Part shown: one piece after another, positions 57,568 through 64,000 of the stretch
How positions within the stretch are numbered: the stretch's first letter is position 1
How the letters are laid out: every line of letters starts with the position of its first letter
NCBI GenBank assembly: GCA_016748015.1
Contig: JAAOMT010000703.1
Span: 553,170 to 617,169 of the forward strand
DNA length: 64,000 nucleotides
Direction: 5' to 3'
From: Geosiphon pyriformis
Lineage: Eukaryota; Glomeromycota; Glomeromycetes; Archaeosporales; Geosiphonaceae
Translations under genes and position numbers: made by a program
Notes under the pieces: model-generated
What the model saw: only the letters and a program-made list of their open reading frames with translations
Told to the model about the DNA's origin: nothing
Database searches by the model: none

Positions 57568-57686
57568 TGTTGTTTTGATTGGCCTGAGTGGCTAGTTACG
57601 TGTAGAAAGTGCATGATTCATGCCTAATTTAGATCAATTATTTGATGTATAGTTTTAGATTGTGTTTGAACTTCACTCAATAAACG

Positions 57687-57702
57687 TAAAAAAAAAAAAA
57701 AA
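57687..57702 (+). repeat. Poly(A) tail of LINE-2
   Basis: About 16 A residues directly after the conserved 3' end CACTCAATAAACGT, merging with the right target duplication (AAAATAAATCGC). Confidence 0.8.
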
Positions 57703-57726
57703 ATAAATCGCAAAATTAAAAAATAT

Positions 57727-58592
57727 TGTTACAGGTAATTATTTGAGATATTAGAACAAATAACAAATTTGTAACTTGGTACTTAATAACTGGTAATATT
57801 GGTAATTTCTGAAGATTTTAAAGTCTAAAGATTTTGGTTGAGTTTTTTGTATAATAGACAAAAATTTAATTGATGATTTCTTCTATGAATTTTTTTTAGT
57901 ATAGTGGTTGGTTTATTCTGGCAGTTGTGCTCTTTTGGTAAGCTATTCTTAAGTTTTCTATTCTTGTTCTTAGGTTTTTTACCAGACTATTTTTGATGTT
58001 AATAACTCAATGCTTAATTTTTTTAATTAATTAGTAAACAGCAAAGAAATAAAACAAAATAAAATAAAAGAAAATAAAAAATTAGTATTCTGTCAATAGC
58101 CATAATTAAGAACTATTGGTTTAATGTAATTAAATATTAAATTTTATTAACATAAAGTGTTGATAGAGTGGAATGGATTAATATTTTTTTAATTAAGTGA
58201 TAATAATATGAATTGGATAATAATAGATAATTTTATTAATATGAGAATGATTTTATTTTAAGTTATAAAAAACTATCTTTTAAAAGGAGAGATATTATTG
58301 TTCTAAACTGAATTGAATTCTATTTATTCTATTTTTTCTGCTTTTAATATTTTCACTATATATATATAATTTATGTTATATAAGATTCCTTAAATTTTTT
58401 TAATTTTTTTAAAAAAAATTCTGGAATTCTGGAATTTTGGAATTCTACAATTTCTTGAAAATAATTCTGTAATTTAGAATTCTGGAATCTTACAATTTCT
58501 TAAAAAAAATTCTGGAATTTCTTTTTTTACTATGCCTATTTTTGATTGGCTATTTTACTTATTATTCTAATTTCTAATTTCTATAAGTAACA
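57727..58592 (-). repeat. Solo LTR of the C family, minus orientation, inside D2 gag
   Basis: The plus strand reads TGTTACAGG to AAGTAACA. It is colinear with the C LTR (7019-7863): ACAAATTTGTAACTTGGTAC, AATAGACAAAAATTTAA, repeated GGAATTCTGGAATT units, TTTGATTGGCTATT. No internal region adjoins it. Flanks are ATAT (57723-57726) and GTAT (58593-58596): a possible 4-bp duplication with one transition. Confidence 0.78.
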
Positions 58593-58720
58593 GTATATTT
58601 AATAAAAATTTCCAATTACATTTGCAAACAAAAGCAAAAACAGGATACAAATATCAGTTAATATATCTAAAACAATACAACTACCAAACTAAAAGAAACT
58701 CAGAATTATTTTTCTATTAT
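58593..58720 (+). pseudogene. gag: gag remnant of D2 after the solo LTR
   Basis: TTTCCAATTACATTTGCAAA and AGCAAAAACAGGATACAAAT align with D1 at 60030-60075 (CCAATTACCTATACAAAC, GGCAAAGAAAAACTACAAAT). It continues the gag segment broken at 50935. The end near 58720 is where similarity fades. Confidence 0.6.
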
Positions 58721-58858
58721 GTTTTTATCTTATTATATACTAAAAAGTATTATTAACATTGTTACTTGAAGAAAAAAAGCCTATTAAAAAAGAAAAAAAA
58801 ACGTGACCTAAAAAAAAACATGACAGAATGTGAAAAGACACAGAATAGTGCACAATAA
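58721..58858. other. Spacer before element D1
   Basis: A-rich, with no frame and no repeat recognised. It is probably the tail of D2 decayed beyond recognition. Confidence 0.4.
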
Positions 58859-59666
58859 TGTTAGATAATATATTATAATATAGGATAATATGTTATAATA
58901 TGGGATAATATGTTATAATGCAGGATAATACAGAATAATATCAAATAATATATTATAATATAGAATAATTAGTTATAACATAAGAAAATGAAGTAATAGC
59001 TAGCAAGAACAGACAATCTAAAGCAATCCTATAAAACTAGAAAATACATATATATAGCAGTAGCATTAAAAGCAGAAAAGACAGAATCTCCAGACAGAAA
59101 TTCATTAGTTACTGTTCTCTAGTTAGAAACCATATTATTCTAAAATATTAATAAATATACTTATTTAGCATCTCAAATTCAATTATTTGCTATCAACTCT
59201 AAATGTTGATAGTAATTGATACTTAAAATACACAAGAACAATAGCCTTTGATTATAGCTATTGACAGGATACTAATTTACATTGTCTTGGCTTATTGTCT
59301 TTATTTTTTTCTTATTTCTTTATTTTTGCTTTATTTTGTTGTGTATACTAATTGATTAAGGATTAAGCACTAAGTATTGATATTAAGAATTGCCTGGTAA
59401 AAGACCCTTGCAAGTGGGTAGAACACATAAGAATTATGGATTGCTTACCAAAAAATTGCCAACCACCATGCTAAAAAAGAAATTGACAGAATTGCAATTC
59501 TAGGAAGCTATAGATAAAATAACATAGGAATCTCTGTTTATTATACAAAGAACTCCAATTAAAACCTTCAGATCAAAACACCTTCAGACATTACTAATAT
59601 TATCAATTAAGCACCAAGTTATGGGTTTGTTATTTGCTTTAAGATCCCAAATAATCACTTGTAACA
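58859..59666 (+). repeat. 5' LTR of element D1
   Basis: 808 bp, TGTTAGATAA to CTTGTAACA. The first 120 bp after the start is a 20-bp tandem repeat. The second half matches the inverse of the C LTR (CACCAAGTTATGGGTTTGTT against CACCAAGTTACAGGTTTGTT). The primer site follows as TTTAGTGTTCCTTGTGAG, decayed from the C form. Confidence 0.82.
58864..58983 (+). repeat. 20-bp tandem repeat in the D1 LTR
   Basis: Six units of 20 bp, consensus about GATAATATRTTATAATATRG, with decay in units 4 to 6. It lies at the start of the LTR, where U3 promoter and enhancer repeats often sit. The D2 LTR shows only a faint trace. Confidence 0.8.
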
Positions 59667-59729
59667 TTTAGTGTTCCTTGTGAGATATAATTCTACAGAG
59701 AACCAGCACCAATACACAACCATCCAAAA

Positions 59730-61500
59730 GTGGCAAAACCAGAAAGAATAGAAACAAACCATTTAGGATTCACCAAATCTTTATTTCAACACTACTGTCA
59801 ACACTTGGAATTAACCAACAATCACTTATCAGCAGAATTAGCCTTCAATTTCTATGTTAATAAAAAAATCTTATATTTACTAGGAGTACCAATAGAAACT
59901 GATTTAACCAGAAGAAATTTCTACAACAAATTAATACAAAATACCAGCCTACCAGTAAATTATAATTTCACAGCAATTTTTACTGAAATCAATAAAAAAA
60001 TTAAAATTCACACTCAACAAAGATATCCAATTACCTATACAAACAAAGGCAAAGAAAAACTACAAATATCAACAGTAACACTTCAAAAAATACAACCACC
60101 TACTTGAAAAAAAACAAGACTTGAATCACCAACAAATCCATCATATTACTATACATCCAGAAGTGCTATCAACATTTCATCAATAGACATGTCCACATCA
60201 AATGCAAAAACCCCATTGGCACAAATACTCTTTCAAAATAAACAATCAAAAACTGATCTATTAGGAACCTACAGTGAATATTTTGAGGGATTTAAATTGC
60301 AATTACCAATGCCATCAGGATTATGATCACCACTATCTCTACCAGATTTTGGAATTGCAAGTTCTTGGAAAGTAATAAAATCAGAGAAAGAGGAAGATGA
60401 CAATTAGAAATTCAATTACAAAAACCTGATTATTGAAAACCCCAAAATCAAAACCATAAACATTTAAACTCAACAAAACCTGATTTTAGAAAATCCAGAA
60501 ATTGAAGCTTTAAATCTTCAAACTCCACAAAATCAAAATGATCCAAACCCTGACATTAATAATCAACAAAACTTATTTTCAGTAATTGTTATCTACTTAC
60601 CACTAGTTGTCACACAACAACAGCAACCAAACTTGGATTTAATGGCCTATGTTTCAATAGCAAAACTCAAAAAGTTCACAGGCAAAGAAGACAATACCCA
60701 GGTGTGGCTAAACAATGTTGAAAAAGGCATCATGACCAACAGATGAAATAATGCCAGAGCCATGCAAGCCATTCCATATTTCCTCCAGAATACTGTTGAC
60801 TTGTGATATCAAAGTCTGGGTAACAAACTTCAGGATTTTAATGCATTCAAGCTTGCATTCCTGCAATATTTCAGCAATAATAACAGCATCAACTACTTAG
60901 CCAACATTTTTACTATTATTAAGCAAAGAGAAACTGAAGCAGTCACTACTTACTTGGGACACTTCTATAGCAATCTGTGTCAAATCCAGGCAATACAGAT
61001 TGATTATTTCACAGTGCCACAAATTCTAAACCAATTTATTAGAGGCCTGTACAGTAACATCCTCCAATGTGTACATTTTTTGCATCCAACAGACTTTTAA
61101 GCCACTATTACAAATGCCAGAGATTTTAAAACAGCTGAACTCAAAGCCAACCATACCCAAGCTGTAAATCTAATGATGAATGGATTATCTGAATTGGATT
61201 CCAAATTGAAACAATTTAGTAATTCAATTAATCAAAAACTAGAAGGATACTTAGCTAACAATTGAGCAATTTATTAGTCTCCACAATGATGTGATAATTC
61301 AGGAAACACAAATTGTTTCCAAAATCAGTCACATCTCTCATCATCATCATTTAATCAGTCATGGCAGCAAAAGATGCATAGTTCCTATAATTGTAGTAAA
61401 CAAGATCACATCAGAGCTAGCTGCTGAGTTTATAGCAATAATCCATGATCGAAGAATCAAAATCAAAACTCTGATTGCAGATTTCAAACTTTAAATCACT
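59730..61500 (+). pseudogene. gag: gag of element D1
   Basis: N-terminal domain 59730-60107 opens at GTG, not ATG, and matches C (NHLGFTKSLFQHYCQHLEL, NFYNKLIQNTSLPVNYNF). The capsid-like part is at about 60640-61180: AKLKKFTGKEDNTQVWLNNV, AMQAIPYFLQNTVDL, REAVTTYLGHFY-type and IQILNQFIRGLY-type blocks. The CCHC knuckle near 61390 is degraded (YNCSKQDHIRASC; first Cys is Tyr and Gly is Asp). More than ten stops, in one main frame. Confidence 0.82.
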
Positions 61501-62300
61501 ACTCAAATCAAGATTACTATCAACCACACTACACTCAAATAGCACAGCAACCAATTTACCAAACCCCAGTTTATTAAATCTCAGCACTATTATCTATCAG
61601 CTATAGCCGCAAGTGATATATCAGCCACAACAAATTCAAACTCTGCCATACAATCCAACTCAGACATTATCCGAAAACCAAAAACTGAGAATCATTCAGC
61701 AAAACTGGAGATCAACAATAGTTGTACATCAACCAATCTTCAGTTCATCCAACCATGCCATAGGATCATGTCTCAGAAATTCAGAAAACAGATACAACCA
61801 AAATTAGAGTTCCCAGAACTATCTGAGTCTCCTAGTTATCCCAGAAGACAATTCATCCAGTAAGATCTTAGAAATAAAGAACAATTCCCCTGAACCAGTT
61901 AAAGTTGTTTTTATTCCCAATTCCAACACCTTTTTAGATATTAAGACAGGCCCAAAGAAATTTTATGAACACTACCAAAATTTAGCATCCACTCAAAAGA
62001 AACAAGAACAGTGCTTGGAAAAAATAAACACCCAATTATGTGACCACTATTTAATCCCATGTGACTTTTAGTATTGTAATGAGTATGACCTTATCTATAA
62101 TCCACCATCATACAGAATCTACACAATTCTGGAAGAAAAAGAACCAATTAACAGCTGCACATCAAAATTGGATTCAACTTTCAATCCTGATTCAAACTCC
62201 AATAACAATGACAACAATGGTTTCAGTTCTATTTAAAATGACAACTGCAATAACAACGACAATTTAAACTCAGATTCAGACTCCAAACAATACATTACGC
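61501..62300 (+). pseudogene. Gag tail, deletion joint and cysteine motif of D1
   Basis: The Ser/Asn linker preceding protease is present up to the PED-SSS block (about 61840); the text then jumps directly to ILEIKNNSPEP (about 61865), which in C lies after the first cysteine module. Protease and cysteine module 1 are therefore deleted. Cysteine motif 2 is kept as LCDHYLIPCDF (about 62038-62070, one Cys lost), followed by the acidic Ser/Asn linker. Confidence 0.7.
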
Positions 62301-62845
62301 TTCCTGATCTCTTCAAGGAACAGGAACTCAGATGGTTTAGTAACAATGATAAAGATATTATGCCAGAACACACACATAATACTGATGCAGGATTTGATCT
62401 GAGATATCCAGAAAAAGATGTCATTAAATTGGAATCACATTTAAACACTTGTATTAATTTCAAAGTAGCACTGGAAATTTCTGCAACAACAATAGTTCAA
62501 TTAGCATTTAGAAATGACTTAGCAAAAAAAGGAATCAGCATCAAAGGAGGAATAATTGACACTGAATATAGAGGAAATATTATTGCTATGCTACAAAATG
62601 ACTCAGAAAAAGCCTATATTATAGAGCCAAACAAAAAGATAGCACAGACAATATTTCTGTCTTTGATTAAAGTAGCTCAATTAATATTAGTAGAAAACAG
62701 AGAAGAATTAAAAATTACAGTTAGAGGAATACAAGGATTCGGATCAATGGGTAGAATAGATGTACCAGTTAATATGGCAGAAGAAAAGGTTATTAACAAG
62801 AGAAAAATTATATCTACTTATCAATTAATTTCCATTCTGCCATAA
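62300..62845 (+). pseudogene. dUTPase-like domain of element D1
   Basis: Best conserved dUTPase of the three. Motif 1 DAGFDLRYPEKD, motif 2 FRNDLAKKGI (usual RSSLA), motif 3 GGIIDTEYRGNIIAMLQN with the catalytic Asp and YRG intact, motif 4 KIAQTIFLSL, motif 5 RGIQGFGSMGR (Thr to Met). The frame is open from 62360 to 62845. With motif 3 intact, this copy shows that the ancestral domain had a catalytic layout. Confidence 0.88.
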
Positions 62846-62875
62846 AACCAGTACATATTAATCATAAAAAGAAAA

Positions 62876-63070
62876 GTGAAAGATCAGGCACAAATTTTTA
62901 AAGCAGAACCAATTATTTGCAAATCAGGAGAAATTGGACTTACCAATTTCTACATATCAGCCAAAAACAAAAACCATATTAAAATTCCCATCTACAATGC
63001 AACAGGAAATATTATAGAAATACCAAAAGAAACCATCATCAGATATTTAAGCACTGAAGTTGAAGAACAG
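62876..63070 (+). pseudogene. Pre-RT segment of element D1, cut by element F
   Basis: KDQAQIFKAEPIICKSGEIG and IKIPIYNATGNIIEIPKETI match 2230-2436 of C. It is likely the beta-rich region just upstream of RT. The frame passes into the LTR of F at 63071. Confidence 0.75.
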
Positions 63071-63896
63071 TGTTATGGTTTAAGAATTTAGCAAAAAGAA
63101 TCATAAAAATAATACAAACTATTCAATCATAATATAGCACAGTAATAATCTTAGAAAGATAATGATTAACATAGTAGCAAACACTATCTCGCAATAGTGG
63201 CAAGCACCAGTTCAGGTTGAAATATCAAAAAGAAAGTATTTTTTCATAGAACTACAAACATGTATATATACAGTAGTTTTAATATTGGGAAATAATCAAT
63301 CAAGTAATAAAAATCATAACTTATCAAGCAACAGATCCAATTTTATCCAACAAACTCCACTTTAAATCATACTTTCAAATTAAATATCCCAAGAAACCTT
63401 TAAAAATCAAAAAGAAATAAAAAAGAATATTTAAAACGGAACTATCACAACTCAAAGTATTAAGAAACTTACTTGTATTATTTATTGAATGAAACTATCA
63501 TTTATTAACTGAATCTCTTGGAAGAATAATCCTTGATCAAGATTATTCACGTTGTTATTAATTGATAAAAGCTTTATTGTGAGAATTAGAAAAGCACTAA
63601 AGACCATTAACATTCTGTGTTTCTAGATTAGAGAAACACATCAGGCAATTGCAAGGATAGCCTCAGAGAAGACCCCAGACAGTGGGTAGATTTCAGTTCA
63701 GTCTCTGAAAAGGAGTACATAAACACACACAACAATCAAGAATTAAAGAATAACTTACATTGCAACAGTAAAAAAAAAGCCTTCAGTGTAACAGTGACAT
63801 TATCACACAAATAGAATTGAGGAACTCACAAAAGACTGATTGCAATTAAAGTGGGATATCAGCAATTAAATATAACAAGAAAACCATCCTGTAACA
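63071..63896 (+). repeat. 5' LTR of element F (new LTR family)
   Basis: TGTTATGG to CCTGTAACA, 826 bp, with the same TGTTA/GTAACA ends as the other families but otherwise distinct sequence. It interrupts D1. The target duplication cannot be checked because the other end is outside the window. Confidence 0.7.
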
Positions 63897-64000
63897 TTTG
63901 GTGAACCCTACGAGGAAAGAAAATCAAAAAGGAAATAATAATTAGCAATAATTCATTGCTAAAAAGGAAAAGACAAAAGTGGCAACAAAAACCCCTAATC
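63897..64000 (+). mobile_element. Start of element F internal region
   Basis: Primer site TTTGGTGAACCCTACGAGG (TGG start, different tRNA complement from A, B and C), then a leader with AAAAGTGGCAACAAAAAC resembling the gag leader of D1 (AAAAGTGGCAAAACC). Nothing further in the window. Confidence 0.6.

Larger units (their letters stand above)
50936..57706 (+). mobile_element. LINE-2, non-LTR retrotransposon inserted in D2 gag
   Basis: Best preserved LINE here, about 6.7 kb from the conserved 5' end (AACTTCTTTC at 50944) to poly(A) at about 57687-57701. A target duplication of about 17 bp is visible: AAAATAAATTGCAAAAT at 50919-50935 and AAAATAAATCGCAAAAT at 57700-57716 (one transition). ORF1 and ORF2 organisation is as in LINE-1. 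It has stops and one frameshift, so it is inactive. Confidence 0.92.
49815..58720 (+). mobile_element. Gypsy element D2: LTR and gag fragment split by LINE-2 and a solo LTR
   Basis: Pieces in order: LTR 49815-50597, gag 50598-50935, [LINE-2 50936-57706], gag remnant 57707-57726, [solo LTR 57727-58592], gag remnant 58593-about 58720. The pieces are colinear with element D1 (58859-60110). Gag is interrupted where D1 reads ATTTTTACTGAAATCAATAA and resumes where D1 reads CCAATTACCTATACAAAC. Everything past gag is absent in this window, so the element is truncated as well as interrupted. Confidence 0.72.
58859..63070 (+). mobile_element. Ty3/Gypsy element D1, protease-deleted, interrupted by element F
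   Basis: 5' LTR 58859-59666, primer site, gag, a deletion joint near 61862, cysteine motif, dUTPase and pre-RT segment; then it is cut at 63071 by another LTR. RT, RNase H, integrase and 3' LTR may continue beyond the window. Its protein sequence is close to element C, but the first half of the LTR differs, so D is a sister subfamily. Stops are frequent in gag. Confidence 0.88.

Noticed and set aside
1-64000. tRNA, rRNA or CRISPR loci
   Set aside because: No cloverleaf-like sequence or rRNA landmark was seen by eye, and the repeats present are LTRs, minisatellites or microsatellites. A tRNAscan run would settle the tRNA question.

Overview
This is a nuclear window from a eukaryote, almost certainly a fungus. 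It is very AT-rich. Only about 5 kb (40.2-45.3 kb) holds ordinary host genes, with short GT-AG introns; nearly everything else is retrotransposon in several stages of decay. The host genes (a CHORD-CS protein, a 2-oxoglutarate/Fe(II) dioxygenase and an OCA/SIW14-type phosphatase-like protein), the AT bias and the LINE/Gypsy load resemble an arbuscular mycorrhizal (Glomeromycotina) genome. That placement is inference.

Layout. 1-7863: Ty3/Gypsy element C (minus strand), cut by the window edge, with its 5' LTR at 7019-7863. 7864-about 9100: decayed LINE on the minus strand. 9.1-10.2 kb: AT-rich, no gene. 10227-13827: solo LTR of the A family, split by insertion of a second, internally deleted A-family copy (10423-13157). 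14029-30460: LINE-1 (plus), split at 17458/27136 by Gypsy element A (17459-27135), whose 3' LTR contains an assembly gap. 31111-38795: Gypsy element B (minus), with both LTRs and a target duplication. 38851-39248: a small inverted-repeat DNA element. 40175-45262: three host genes, all plus strand. 45.85-49.7 kb: a very decayed LINE-3. 49815-about 58720: Gypsy element D2, into which LINE-2 (50936-57706) and a solo C-type LTR (57727-58592) were inserted. 58859-63070: Gypsy element D1, lacking protease and interrupted at 63071 by the LTR of element F, which runs off the window.

Gypsy architecture. Elements A, C and D1 share an unusual pol layout. Between protease and reverse transcriptase lie cysteine-rich, zinc-ribbon-like modules followed by a dUTPase domain (D1 keeps the dUTPase but has lost protease and the first module). 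Element B has a cysteine-rich stretch in the same place but no dUTPase. In A, B and C the integrase is not fused to RT-RNase H: it starts at its own ATG, 49-61 nt downstream and in another frame. A and B also carry an unrecognised ORF between integrase and 3' LTR.

Decay. All copies are broken. In-frame stops that could be compared sit where one C-to-T or G-to-A change explains them, and all differences I could align between the two LTRs of A are transitions. This points to cytosine deamination or a RIP-like process. Coordinates of decayed elements are approximate; splice junctions of the three host genes were placed by hand and preserve reading frame.
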